Part shown: positions 28,146 to 38,454 of the stretch, one piece after another
How positions within the stretch are numbered: position 1 is the stretch's first letter
Layout of the letters: every line of letters begins with the position of its first letter
Source of the DNA: Spirochaetaceae bacterium 4572_59
GTDB lineage: Bacteria > Spirochaetota > Spirochaetia > DSM-2461
Direction: 5' to 3'
Assembly (NCBI GenBank): GCA_002084805.1
Contig: NBMC01000002.1
Location: forward strand, 1-64,000
DNA: 64,000 nucleotides
Notes under the pieces: generated by a model
What the model was told of the DNA's origin: nothing
The model's input: the letters and a program-made list of their open reading frames with translations, nothing else
Database searches by the model: none
Made by a program: the position numbers and the translations under genes

Positions 28146-30186
28146 GGATAAATTCAGAAACAGACTAGCAGGAGGAATTCGCTTTCCCGAGGATATGACC
28201 AGCAAAAAAATGGTTTATGCGATTCTGATCCGTTCTCCCCGTTACCAGGGAATACTGGAAGAGGTGGATGTTCCGAAACTACCTGAGAATATGCTTTTTA
28301 TGAGAGCGAAAGATCTTCCCGGTAAAAATCTAATGCCCCTTCCCGACTGCGCCCTGCCTCTTTTGGTGGAAGATGAAGTTCTCTACCCCGGACAGCCTTT
28401 AGGTCTTTTAACGGGAGCTGATCCTGAGATTCTAAACAAGATAGGCAGTCAGATACGCTGCCGAATCCGTAAGACCCCCCCATTCCCTCCCGCTGCCATA
28501 AATGATCCTCGTTCTACCGCTATTATAAAAGAAATCAAAAAGGGCGATCTGGACCGGGGAATGAACAAGGCCGAACAAATACTGAAGGGCGAATACAAAA
28601 TGATAATGCCCGAGGTTCCCAGTTATCCCCGTAACAACATATTCTGTACAAAAGAAGGGGGGCGCTACATACTCCATCTGCATACCCAGTGGCCCTCACT
28701 TGTCCGGAAGCTCTGCGCTCTGGCAGCCAATATCAGCCGTAAACAGGTTGAACTCCATTTCAATACAGCCGGCCGAACCTGGGACAGCCATATCTGGCAA
28801 TCCGCCGTGCCGGCTGCTCTAACAGTAGCCGCCGCTTCCATCCTGCGCCAGCCTGTACGTCTAATAGAAGAAGAGAACATTGCCATGAGCTTTGTACCCA
28901 GAGAACTCAATATTCACTATACCGCAGGTCTGGACCATCAGGGACGTCTGACCGCCCTGATGGCTGATTTAAGTATTGATGCGGGAGCCTATGGTTGTTT
29001 TGCCTCGGAAGTTCTGACAAGGCTCTGTCTTTCTTCCGCCGGATTCTACCAGTGCCGCAACATACGGATCAGAGGAAAAGCATACCAGACCAATACGCCC
29101 CCCTGGTTTCCCATGGCCGGATGGGGTTTACCTCAGGGATTTTTCGGAGTAGAAATGTTGGCAAACCATCTGGCTGAGGAATCTGGTACAGATCCTGCAA
29201 TCTGGCGGAATCTCAATATCGTTGAAAAAGGGAACCTCTATCCCACATCCGGCCAGGTAAGACAGCGCCTCCCCTTGCCGGAGATGGTAGATGATATTTG
29301 CAGGAAATCAGATTTTACCCGCAAACACGCAGCAGGACGGCAGGTTCGTCAGAATGAAAGAGAACTGGATCTTCTTCCTACAGGATACAGCGGTATCGGT
29401 ATGGCTGTCAGCTTTCAGGGGAACGAGTTTTTATCACGGAACAGAGTTCTCACCGCCTCTAGCGTTACGACGACCCTTCATAAAGAGGGAAATCTAGAAA
29501 TTATTCTGAATGCGGTCCCTGCCACTCCAAGCCTACTGGCCTTATGGAAGAAACGGATATCCAAAAGACTGTCTATTCCGGAAGAACAGATTTCCTTTAT
29601 TCTGGATAAGCCTGACGATCAGGCTTTCAGTGGCCCCTCAACTCTTTCCAGAAGCAGTACAATTCTCACAAGACTAATCGATCAGAGCTGTGATCTCATA
29701 CAGAAAAAGCGCTTTAGAGAGGCTCTTCCCATTACAGAAACAGGAAGCTTCAGACGACGGACAAAAACCGATTGGGATGAGGAGAGCCTGATAGGAACTC
29801 CCTTTGGAACCCCGTCCTTTGCGGCCGCTGTAGTTGATGTACAGCTGGAGACTGCGACCATGGAACTGCGGGTACCAAAGATTTGGCTCTCCCTTAACTG
29901 CGGTATCATCCTAGATAAGAGCTCAGCCAGATCTTTTATTGAGGCGGAAGTCCGGCTGGCCCTCTGCCAATGCCTGAAAAAGCAGGCTATCAAGCCCAGC
30001 ATTTTCCCGGAGCTGCATATTGAGTTTAATGAAAATGAATCTAAAAACCAGAGAATCGGTGGATTGGAAGGACTGGTACTGGGAGCCGTCCCGGCGGCCT
30101 TTGCTCAAGCTGTCTCCCTAGCCTCAGGACTTCAGATCAATTCCCTCCCCCTTGAATCGGGAGATTTATTAAGGGGAGTCAATTAA
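28138..30186 (+). CDS. Xanthine dehydrogenase-like molybdopterin-binding subunit (divergent)
   Basis: YPGQPLGLLTG, LHTQWPSLVRKLCALAANISRKQVELHF, HYTAGLDHQGRLTALMADLSIDAGAYG; lacks the usual GGxFGxK. Confidence 0.7.
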   Translation: MDEDKFRNRLAGGIRFPEDMTSKKMVYAILIRSPRYQGILEEVDVPKLPENMLFMRAKDLPGKNLMPLPDCALPLLVEDEVLYPGQPLGLLTGADPEILNKIGSQIRCRIRKTPPFPPAAINDPRSTAIIKEIKKGDLDRGMNKAEQILKGEYKMIMPEVPSYPRNNIFCTKEGGRYILHLHTQWPSLVRKLCALAANISRKQVELHFNTAGRTWDSHIWQSAVPAALTVAAASILRQPVRLIEEENIAMSFVPRELNIHYTAGLDHQGRLTALMADLSIDAGAYGCFASEVLTRLCLSSAGFYQCRNIRIRGKAYQTNTPPWFPMAGWGLPQGFFGVEMLANHLAEESGTDPAIWRNLNIVEKGNLYPTSGQVRQRLPLPEMVDDICRKSDFTRKHAAGRQVRQNERELDLLPTGYSGIGMAVSFQGNEFLSRNRVLTASSVTTTLHKEGNLEIILNAVPATPSLLALWKKRISKRLSIPEEQISFILDKPDDQAFSGPSTLSRSSTILTRLIDQSCDLIQKKRFREALPITETGSFRRRTKTDWDEESLIGTPFGTPSFAAAVVDVQLETATMELRVPKIWLSLNCGIILDKSSARSFIEAEVRLALCQCLKKQAIKPSIFPELHIEFNENESKNQRIGGLEGLVLGAVPAAFAQAVSLASGLQINSLPLESGDLLRGVN

Positions 30187-30189
30187 AAA

Positions 30190-30666
30190 ATGCTTATCGA
30201 ATTCGTATTGAATGATGAACCTACTTCAGTTGAAGTACCTGCCTATAAAAGGTTAGCCGATGTTCTAAGAGAAGGTTTTAATTTAACAGGACTCCGTTCA
30301 GCCTGTGGAAAGGGTTACTGCGGACTCTGCACGGTAGTTCTGAATGAAGAACTGGTCTATTCCTGCATGATCCCCGTATTTCAGATCAGAGGAAAATCCG
30401 TTCAGACCATAGAGGGCTACGCTGAAACAGAGGGATTTAACGATGTTTTTGAGGGATTCAAAGAGGCAGGGGTTCATCTTTGTGATTACTGCGCCCCCAC
30501 CCGTACGCTGACCACAGGGATACTGCTGGATAGATATGTCCGTCCCGATGCCAGACAGATTGAAGAGATACTTAGTTCTGTTAAATGCAACTGTACCCCC
30601 TATGAAACTCTGAAAAAAGGGATTCTTCTAACATCACAGATCCGGCAGAAAAGGCTGAAAAGTTGA
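30190..30666 (+). CDS. [2Fe-2S] small subunit of molybdenum-hydroxylase type (divergent)
   Basis: GLRSACGKGYCGLCTVVLNEELVYSC and HLCDYCAPTRTLTTGILL...VKCNCTPYETL. Confidence 0.82.
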   Translation: MLIEFVLNDEPTSVEVPAYKRLADVLREGFNLTGLRSACGKGYCGLCTVVLNEELVYSCMIPVFQIRGKSVQTIEGYAETEGFNDVFEGFKEAGVHLCDYCAPTRTLTTGILLDRYVRPDARQIEEILSSVKCNCTPYETLKKGILLTSQIRQKRLKS

Positions 30667-31547
30667 AACAGCCCCCCTATCATATCAGTATTCCACAAAA
30701 CCTGATGGATCTGCTCAGCCTTTACAGGAAAAATCCGGCATCCCTTCTGATGGCGGGGGGAACCCATCTTCTGAATCATACCCTCAATCGAGAGGGAGAG
30801 CACTATTCCATTTTATCTCTGACACAATTGGAGGAACTGCAGAAAATTTCCCGCACAGACCGCTATGCTGAAGCAGGCTGCTGTGTAACCATCAACCGCA
30901 TGATTGAAACGGCCTATATTTTCCGCTCCCCCCTTCTGCAGGATACCCTATGCCAGATGGGTCCCTACCCGATCAGAAACAGCGCGACAGTAGGGGGAAA
31001 TCTCTGTATTCCAGGCCGGAGAAAAGACCTTTTTCCGGTTTTGCAGCTTCTGGATACACGGGTGGAAATCCGCTATGTCAAACCCAAGCGAAATAAACGG
31101 ATGTCCATGAAATCCCGCTGGATTCATATCAATAACCTTCTCAGCCATGACGGAGAAATAAACCTGGCCGAGGGAGAAATGATCACAAGAGTTAGAATTC
31201 CCTACTATGACGGCAACTTTACCTTTCATAGAAAGGTAAATATCAAAGATGATTTTTACCTTAGCGTCAACTGCCTTGCCACCATTGAAAAAGGTGTTCT
31301 TTCCGATATCCGCCTCATTTTTACCAATGAGGAAAAGCTTATAATCCGCAACAGGGATATAGAAGCTAATCTTCTGGGACGCCGTTTCCCCCTGGGGAAA
31401 AAAGATCACGATCAGCTAATGGGAAATCTGTCCCACTTCTATATGCCCAATGAAAATCCCTATGAAACCTACCTCATAAGGAACCTGTTCCGACAGCTTC
31501 TGGAGTCCCTGGCAGATCCGCCTGAAAATCTTCAGGGAACTTGGTAG
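30663..31547 (+). CDS. FAD-binding subunit of molybdenum-hydroxylase type
   Basis: LLMAGGTHLLNH and GPYPIRNSATVGGNLCIPGRRKDLFPVL. Confidence 0.82.
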   Translation: MKQPPYHISIPQNLMDLLSLYRKNPASLLMAGGTHLLNHTLNREGEHYSILSLTQLEELQKISRTDRYAEAGCCVTINRMIETAYIFRSPLLQDTLCQMGPYPIRNSATVGGNLCIPGRRKDLFPVLQLLDTRVEIRYVKPKRNKRMSMKSRWIHINNLLSHDGEINLAEGEMITRVRIPYYDGNFTFHRKVNIKDDFYLSVNCLATIEKGVLSDIRLIFTNEEKLIIRNRDIEANLLGRRFPLGKKDHDQLMGNLSHFYMPNENPYETYLIRNLFRQLLESLADPPENLQGTW

Positions 31548-31613
31548 ATGTGACTTTACAATCCGTCATGAATTATTATACTTGATTCAGAAAACGGGGG
31601 GGGGAAAATCTCA

Positions 31614-34600
31614 TTGGAATTTGTACATCTTCATAATCACTCGGACTATTCTCTTTTAGACGGAGCGGCACGTATACCAAAATATGTGGAAATGGCACAG
31701 GAAATGGGGATGAAACATCTGGGACTCACAGACCATGGGAACCTTTTTGGAGCGCTCCGTTTTGAACAGGCCTGTCATGCTGCCGGCATTAATCCTATTG
31801 TAGGTTGTGAGGTCTATGTCTCTCCGACATCCCGTTTTGAAAAACAGACCAGCGGTTACAAAAACTTTCACATGGTTCTCTACTGTAAAAATGAGAAGGG
31901 CTACCAGAACCTGATGGTTCTGGTCTCCAAAGCTTATACGGAAGGATTTTACTACCGCCCCCGGATCGATGATGAACTTCTGGAAAAATATAGTGAAGGA
32001 CTTATCTGCTCATCCGCCTGTATGGCAGGAGAAATTCCCCGCTACCTTGTAGCCGGGAATTATGAAAAAGCCAAAGAAAAGGCTCTATACTATAACAATC
32101 TTTTTGGAGAAGGGAATTTTTACCTTGAGGTAATGGATCACGGTATTCCCGAAGAAAAAACAATTATCCAAGGGATAAAGAAGCTCCACGGGGAAACGGG
32201 CATTCCCATTATTGCCACAAATGATATTCACTATCTGAAGAAAGAACATGCCAAGGCTCAGGATATTCTGGTCTGTATCGGTACTGGCAAAAAACTAAAT
32301 GATGAAAAACGCTTTAAGATGGATAAGGAAGAGCTCTATTTTAAAACTCCCGAACAAATGCAAGAACTGCTGGGAGATGTTCCGGGGGCCCTTGAGAACA
32401 CTGTCCGCCTGGCGGAAAAATGTAATCTGACAATTCCCCAACCCGGACCCATTCTACCGGATTATGTGATTCCAGAGGAATTTAAAAACCCTCAGGAATA
32501 CCTGAAACATATTACCTGGGAAGGTATAAAAAATCGCTATCCTGAAATTACAGATGAAATAACTAAGCGGGTGGAATATGAACTAAAAATACTGCTTGGC
32601 ATGGGTTTCGAAGGCTACTTCCTTATTGTATGGGATTTTATACACTGGGCGAGAATGCATGATATTCCTGTTGGTCCGGGTCGTGGTTCCGGTGCCGGTT
32701 CCATTATTGCCTATGCCATGGGGATTACCGATATTGATCCTCTGAAATACGACCTGCTCTTTGAACGATTTCTCAACCCTGAACGTGTTTCCATGCCTGA
32801 CTTTGATATTGACTTCTGCTTCGAAAGACGGGGTGAGGTCATTGATTATGTTACAAGGAAGTACGGACAGGATCAGGTAGGTGGTATCTGTACCTTCGGA
32901 ACCCTAAAAACCAAAGCTGTTTTAAAGGATGTTTCACGGGTACTTGATATTCCCTTTGGAGAATCCAATGTCATTACCAAACTTATCCCCGAGGGAAAAG
33001 CTCCGGACGGTAGAAAGATCAATACGGCGGTAGCCCTGGAGATCGAGCCGAAACTAAAGGAGTTTTATGATCGAGGTGGTAGCTATAAGCAACTTTTTGA
33101 TGTTGCCCAAGTTCTGGAGGGAATGAACCGCCATGTATCCACCCATGCCTGCGGTAAGGTTATCGGGAAGTCCAGACTGACCGACTATGTCCCTCTCTAC
33201 AAGGATCAGAAAACCGGTGATATCAGCTCCGAATTCACCATGGATATCATTGAACCCTGTGGTCTGGTAAAGATGGACTTTCTGGGACTGAAGACCCTGA
33301 CCCTGCTGAAAAACATCGAAGGACTTGTTCGTAAAATTGATCCAGATTTTGATGTTAACGAGGTGTCTGATGAAGATAGGAAAACATTCAAGATGCTCAG
33401 TGAAGGATTGAGTACAGCGGTATTCCAGTTTGAGAGTTCAGGAATGCAGGACATCCTCCGACGGGCCAAACCGAATAATATTGAAGACCTGATTGCCTTG
33501 AATGCTCTCTACCGGCCGGGGCCCATGCAGTTTATTCCCCAGTATATAGAAGGAAAGAAAAATCCTGCTACCATTAAATTTCCTGATCCCTCTCTGGAGG
33601 AACTGTTGACCCCGACATACGGGGTTATTGTCTATCAGGAACAGGTAATGAAGGTTGCCCAGATCATCGGAGGTTTCTCCCTAGGTAAAGCGGATATCCT
33701 CCGCCGGGCCATGGGTAAGAAAAAGCTCAAAGACATGGAGAAGATGAAGGTTGAGTTTATTGCGGGAGCCAGGGAGATTGGCCACTCGGAAAAACATGCC
33801 TCGGAAATCTTCGATATGCTAGAACCTTTTGCGGGTTACGGGTTCAATAAGTCCCATGCGGCAGCCTACTCTGTAATTGCCTATAAAACAGCCTACTGCA
33901 AGGCCAACCACCCTGCTGAATTCTGGGCGGCAAACCTGACCAATGAGATCAGCGACACCACACAGATGACTCTTTATATGGATCAGGCCCGAAAAGAGGG
34001 AATAGAGATACTCCCGCCGGACATCAACTATTCTGAAAAGTACTTCAATGTTGTAGAGGGCAAAGTTTTCTACGGTCTGATCGGTATCAAAGGAATGGGG
34101 TCTGCCGCAGTAGATGAGATTATCCGAGAGAGAAAAGCAAAGGGTCTCTTCAAGTCCCTGCAGGATATGCTGGAGAGAGTAGACCTGCACTCTGTGAATA
34201 AAAAAGTATTGGAAGTAAGTATTCAGTCCGGTCTTTTTGACAAGATAGAGTCCTGGAACAGGGCAACCCTGCTGCATAATGTGGAGAGAACAGTAGAGTT
34301 TGTAAGCAGCCAGAAAGAGCGGAGTATGTACGGTCAGGTATCACTTTTCGGTGACTTTGAAGAAGAGATTACCCCTGAACTGACCATGGAAGAACAGCCC
34401 CCCTGGGAATCCAGAGATATTCTGCAAATTGAAAAGGATAACCTGGGATTCTATTTTTCCGGACACCCCCTGGATGACTACAAACAATTCTGGAAGAAAT
34501 GCGTCAACCTGAAACTGGATAAACCCCAGAGGGCTTCTGCAGACAAGGATTACACCATCCTCGGTATGGTCAAAAATATCCGTCAGACCATGACCAAGCG

Positions 34601-35039
34601 AGGAGCAAAGATGGCCTTCGGGACGGTTGAGGGATTTAAAGGATCTATCGATATTGTCCTTTTCTCCAAGGTGTACGAACAGTATGGTCATATGCTGACG
34701 GATGATGCCGTACTTGGTTTTAACGGCCAGGTAGACCTTGCCCGCAGTGAACCAAGTTTCAAAGTGAAAGAGGTTATCATACCTCAGGATATGAAAGAGA
34801 TTATTCAGAGCGAGGTCCATATCGAGATGATAGAAAAGGATTATCAGAAGGATGAGCTCGTGGATTTCAGAGCCTTCCTGCAGGATAATAATGGAGGAAG
34901 CATGGTTTTTCTCCATCTACCCCGCCCGCAGGGGAAGGTGATAATAAAGGCTTCAGGCCAGCTATCCGTTGCCTCAACCCCGCTAGCCTTGCAGGAAATT
35001 GGCCATTATCCTATTGTTAAATCAATATGGAAGGAATAG
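31614..35039 (+). CDS. dnaE: DNA polymerase III subunit alpha (TTG start)
   Basis: FVHLHNHSDYSLLDGAARIPKYVEMA (PHP), GPGRGSGAGSIIAYAMGITDIDPLKYDLLFERFLNPERVSMPDFDIDF. Confidence 0.95.
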   Translation: MEFVHLHNHSDYSLLDGAARIPKYVEMAQEMGMKHLGLTDHGNLFGALRFEQACHAAGINPIVGCEVYVSPTSRFEKQTSGYKNFHMVLYCKNEKGYQNLMVLVSKAYTEGFYYRPRIDDELLEKYSEGLICSSACMAGEIPRYLVAGNYEKAKEKALYYNNLFGEGNFYLEVMDHGIPEEKTIIQGIKKLHGETGIPIIATNDIHYLKKEHAKAQDILVCIGTGKKLNDEKRFKMDKEELYFKTPEQMQELLGDVPGALENTVRLAEKCNLTIPQPGPILPDYVIPEEFKNPQEYLKHITWEGIKNRYPEITDEITKRVEYELKILLGMGFEGYFLIVWDFIHWARMHDIPVGPGRGSGAGSIIAYAMGITDIDPLKYDLLFERFLNPERVSMPDFDIDFCFERRGEVIDYVTRKYGQDQVGGICTFGTLKTKAVLKDVSRVLDIPFGESNVITKLIPEGKAPDGRKINTAVALEIEPKLKEFYDRGGSYKQLFDVAQVLEGMNRHVSTHACGKVIGKSRLTDYVPLYKDQKTGDISSEFTMDIIEPCGLVKMDFLGLKTLTLLKNIEGLVRKIDPDFDVNEVSDEDRKTFKMLSEGLSTAVFQFESSGMQDILRRAKPNNIEDLIALNALYRPGPMQFIPQYIEGKKNPATIKFPDPSLEELLTPTYGVIVYQEQVMKVAQIIGGFSLGKADILRRAMGKKKLKDMEKMKVEFIAGAREIGHSEKHASEIFDMLEPFAGYGFNKSHAAAYSVIAYKTAYCKANHPAEFWAANLTNEISDTTQMTLYMDQARKEGIEILPPDINYSEKYFNVVEGKVFYGLIGIKGMGSAAVDEIIRERKAKGLFKSLQDMLERVDLHSVNKKVLEVSIQSGLFDKIESWNRATLLHNVERTVEFVSSQKERSMYGQVSLFGDFEEEITPELTMEEQPPWESRDILQIEKDNLGFYFSGHPLDDYKQFWKKCVNLKLDKPQRASADKDYTILGMVKNIRQTMTKRGAKMAFGTVEGFKGSIDIVLFSKVYEQYGHMLTDDAVLGFNGQVDLARSEPSFKVKEVIIPQDMKEIIQSEVHIEMIEKDYQKDELVDFRAFLQDNNGGSMVFLHLPRPQGKVIIKASGQLSVASTPLALQEIGHYPIVKSIWKE

Positions 35040-35162
35040 TTTAAGAATATCCTTCTTGCCATGGGACCAATTCATTGATTATCTTTACTGAATAAGTAAA
35101 TAGACTCATTCCCGGATGCTGCAAGGTATTCCGGGGTGAGAAGAAAACTGACAGGAGGGTTT

Positions 35163-35750
35163 ATGACCCCGCTTCAAGCTGTATTTCAATTTTGTTCTGC
35201 CGTCGTCTCCGTTTATATGCTGCTGATTATTTTCAGAGTACTCCTATCCTGGTTTCAGGGCCGCCTTAATGGTAGGGGTGTGGAGATACTTGTAAAAGTA
35301 ACCGATCCCTACCTGAATGCCTTTAAAAATATTACATGGCTCCGTTTCGGCTTTATGGATTTTTCTCCGGTAATTGCCATTTCTCTGCTGGGTCTTGTAT
35401 CCCAGATACTAAGCTCTCTAGCCATTACGGGACATCTCAATATCGGAATGGTAATCGCATACATTGTGGGAAGTGTATGGAGCTTTGTGTCCTTTTTTGC
35501 TGATGCTCTGATTTTACTGATGATTTTCAGGCTGATAACGGTTCTATTTTTTTCAGGCTGGTCCCATCAGCTTCTTTTTCAGCTGGATAACCTGCTCTAC
35601 AAGCTTGTTTCCCGCATACTCGGCATGTTTACCAGTAAAAATACGAAGTTTTCAATGGCTCTCGGTATCTCTGCAGTCATTCTACTGGCTGCAAGAGTGG
35701 CCATGACCTTTGCTGTCAGCTATCTGCTCATGTATATCAGAGGACTTTAA
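35163..35750 (+). CDS. YggT-family integral membrane protein
   Basis: IIFRVLLSWFQG..GRGVEILVKVTDPYLNAFKNI, DFSPVIAISLLGLV. Confidence 0.7.
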   Translation: MTPLQAVFQFCSAVVSVYMLLIIFRVLLSWFQGRLNGRGVEILVKVTDPYLNAFKNITWLRFGFMDFSPVIAISLLGLVSQILSSLAITGHLNIGMVIAYIVGSVWSFVSFFADALILLMIFRLITVLFFSGWSHQLLFQLDNLLYKLVSRILGMFTSKNTKFSMALGISAVILLAARVAMTFAVSYLLMYIRGL

Positions 35751-35757
35751 CGCTTAG

Positions 35758-37821
35758 ATGTTCCAGGGAGAGCTGCAACAGCCGGTCAACCGCCTGAAAG
35801 GAATAGGACCGGGACATCACAAATCTCTTTCCGCCATGGGTATTCTGACCATAGGTCAGCTTCTGGGACACTATCCGGTCCGTTATGAGGATCATCAGAC
35901 TCCCCGTACGATTATAGAAGCTGCCGGGCTGCTTCCGGTAAATACAGAAGCCGTGGTTGTAGGAAGAGAGAGTTTTCCCTGGAAAGGGAAAATGACCCTG
36001 AAAATCATTGTTGAAGATGGCAGTGCCAGGGGGTCTCTCCTCTGTTACGGACGGAATTTTTTAGCGGATAAACTCCAGACGGACAGCAGGATCTACCTGT
36101 ACGGTCAGTTTCAGCACCGTTTCGGAGAATGGCAGTGTGCCGCTTTTGAATTCGAAACCTATACAGAACAACCCAAGAAGTACGGAACCCTCCTCCCTGT
36201 CTATCCTCTGGGAGGTACTCTAAATCATAATGTTATCCGTAAGGCTGTTTCCCAGGCTCTGAGAGAGTACACAGCAGGTCTGAACGAAGAACTGCCGGAA
36301 GAGATACGAGAGTCCTATCACCTGAGCGGAAGAAAAGAAGCCCTCCGGGATATCCATAAACCGGCTAACCCGGAAAAAGCTGAGAAAGCCCGTTCCTATT
36401 TTATCTATGAAGAACTTTTTCACCTGCAGACAGCGGTAGGAAAGAATGCCCTGAAACTGCGTGAAACAACAGGTCACAGGCCTCTTGAATTAAAAAGAGA
36501 ACTGGAACAGAAGCTAAGAGGAAATCTCCCCTTTGAACTGACGCCAGATCAGAAGACCGTCATGGATGAAATCGTCCGGGATATGGAATCAGGGCGTCCC
36601 ATGAACCGCCTGATTCAGGGAGATGTAGGATCAGGTAAAACCCTGATAGCCTTTCTCTCTGCCCTGAATATAATAGAAAGTGGAAAACAGGCGGCTCTTA
36701 TGGCACCCACAGAACTCCTGGCCCGGCAGCATGCTGAAAATGCCATCCGTTTTATGGAGAATCAAGGGATACGGATCGCCTTCCTGTCTGGAGCCGTTCA
36801 GAGTGAAGGCAGACGAATCCTGCTGAGAGAACTGAAAGAGGGGCATATTGATTTTCTGATAGGAACTCACGCCTTGTTCACGAAAGATGTGGAATTCAAA
36901 GAACTCGGCCTGGCTATTATCGATGAGCAGCACCGTTTCGGTGTAAGCCAGAGACAGGCCCTGGCATCCAAGGGAATCAGACCGGATCTTCTTTATATGA
37001 CAGCCACCCCCATCCCGAGAACCCTTGCCATGACAGCCTTCGGAGACTTGGATGTTTCTACCATTAAAACCATGCCTGCTGGACGCAAAGCCATAGAAAC
37101 CCATCTCACCCGTGAAGGAAACGAAGGAAAGGTCTATGATTTTGTCCGCAGAGAACTGGATCAGGGCCGTCAGGCCTACTTTGTCTATCCCCTGATTGAA
37201 CAGTCAGAAAAACTGGACCTGAAAGATGCCCAGTCTATGTATGAGAAGCTGAAACACTCCTTTCCACGGAACAAGTTGGGACTAATCCACTCCCGGATTC
37301 CAGAGGATGAGAAGGATCAGACCATGGAGGCCTTTACAAAGGGAGAACTGGATATACTTGTAGCCACAAGCGTCGTGGAAGTAGGTGTGGATGTTCCCAA
37401 TGCCACAATTATGGTGATTGAACATGGTGAGAGATTCGGTTTAAGCGCCCTCCATCAGCTGCGCGGACGGGTGGGACGTGGAGATCAGCAATCCTATGCT
37501 TTTCTGATTTACAGCACAAAGCTGACAGACGAAGGAAAGCAGCGCCTGAAGATTATTATGGAGTCCACCGACGGATTCAAAATTGCCGAAGAGGATCTCA
37601 AACTGAGAGGTCCCGGTGAAATTGCCGGCATACGGCAGTCGGGGTATATGAAACTGAAAATTGCCGATCTTGTCAGAGATACGGAGATTCTGGTGCAGGC
37701 CAGGAATGACGTTAAAAAACTACTCAGCCGAGATCCCCATCTGTTGGCCCCGGAAAACAAAGTATTGAAGGATCTGTGGCAGAGCGCCCCGCCCTTCAGC
37801 GAAAACCTGATCCCCGGATGA
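35758..37821 (+). CDS. recG: ATP-dependent DNA helicase RecG
   Basis: LIQGDVGSGKTLIAFLSAL, LMAPTELLARQHAEN, IIDEQHRFGVSQRQAL, YMTATPIPRTLAMTAFGDLDVS, LHQLRGRVGRG. Confidence 0.95.
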   Translation: MFQGELQQPVNRLKGIGPGHHKSLSAMGILTIGQLLGHYPVRYEDHQTPRTIIEAAGLLPVNTEAVVVGRESFPWKGKMTLKIIVEDGSARGSLLCYGRNFLADKLQTDSRIYLYGQFQHRFGEWQCAAFEFETYTEQPKKYGTLLPVYPLGGTLNHNVIRKAVSQALREYTAGLNEELPEEIRESYHLSGRKEALRDIHKPANPEKAEKARSYFIYEELFHLQTAVGKNALKLRETTGHRPLELKRELEQKLRGNLPFELTPDQKTVMDEIVRDMESGRPMNRLIQGDVGSGKTLIAFLSALNIIESGKQAALMAPTELLARQHAENAIRFMENQGIRIAFLSGAVQSEGRRILLRELKEGHIDFLIGTHALFTKDVEFKELGLAIIDEQHRFGVSQRQALASKGIRPDLLYMTATPIPRTLAMTAFGDLDVSTIKTMPAGRKAIETHLTREGNEGKVYDFVRRELDQGRQAYFVYPLIEQSEKLDLKDAQSMYEKLKHSFPRNKLGLIHSRIPEDEKDQTMEAFTKGELDILVATSVVEVGVDVPNATIMVIEHGERFGLSALHQLRGRVGRGDQQSYAFLIYSTKLTDEGKQRLKIIMESTDGFKIAEEDLKLRGPGEIAGIRQSGYMKLKIADLVRDTEILVQARNDVKKLLSRDPHLLAPENKVLKDLWQSAPPFSENLIPG

Positions 37822-37839
37822 TGGGGAATTTAAGGAGGA

Positions 37840-38373
37840 ATGATGAGAGTTACAGGAGGCCGTTACAACGGCAGAACCATAAAATGTCCCAAAGGGATTA
37901 TCAGACCAGCCATGGACCGCATGCGGGTATCCATGTTTTCAATCCTCGGCCCCATGGAAGGACTCTCCTACCTGGATATTTTCACTGGTTCGGGCTCTAT
38001 CGGCATAGAAGCCGCTTCTCGGGGAGCAGAACCTGTTCATCTGGTTGAAAAAGACTTCATAAAGAAGAAAACCATTCAGGAAAACATCTCCTGGGTAGAA
38101 ACAGAAATCAAATTATTTATGCAGCCGGCTGAGCGTTTTCTTAAACACTGTACAGACAGCTATGACCTTATCCATATGGATCCTCCCTTCCCCATGGGCG
38201 GGAAACTGAAAGTTCTGGAACTGGCTGAAAAAGCAGCTGTTCTGAAAATCGGAGGAACCCTTACCATGCACTATCCCGGAGAAGAAAGCTATCCGGAAAC
38301 CATCGGATCCTTCCGGCAGTATGATTTAAGAAAGTACGGACGATCAGAGCTGATATTTTATACCAGAGACTAA
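37840..38373 (+). CDS. rsmD: 16S rRNA (guanine966-N2)-methyltransferase RsmD-like
   Basis: MRVTGGRYNGRTIKCPKG..IRPAMDRMRVSMFSILGP, LDIFTGSGSIGIEAASRGA, IHMDPPF. Confidence 0.88.
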   Translation: MMRVTGGRYNGRTIKCPKGIIRPAMDRMRVSMFSILGPMEGLSYLDIFTGSGSIGIEAASRGAEPVHLVEKDFIKKKTIQENISWVETEIKLFMQPAERFLKHCTDSYDLIHMDPPFPMGGKLKVLELAEKAAVLKIGGTLTMHYPGEESYPETIGSFRQYDLRKYGRSELIFYTRD

Positions 38374-38454
38374 AGCTGGTCCCACAGATAAAGATAGCAA
38401 AATACAGTGCAACTTTCTCTTAATCACTCTTAATAATCGGGCGATAAAGAACAT

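Noticed and set aside
34341-34916. 191-aa minus-strand ORF antisense to dnaE
   Set aside because: Shadow ORF of a conserved gene.
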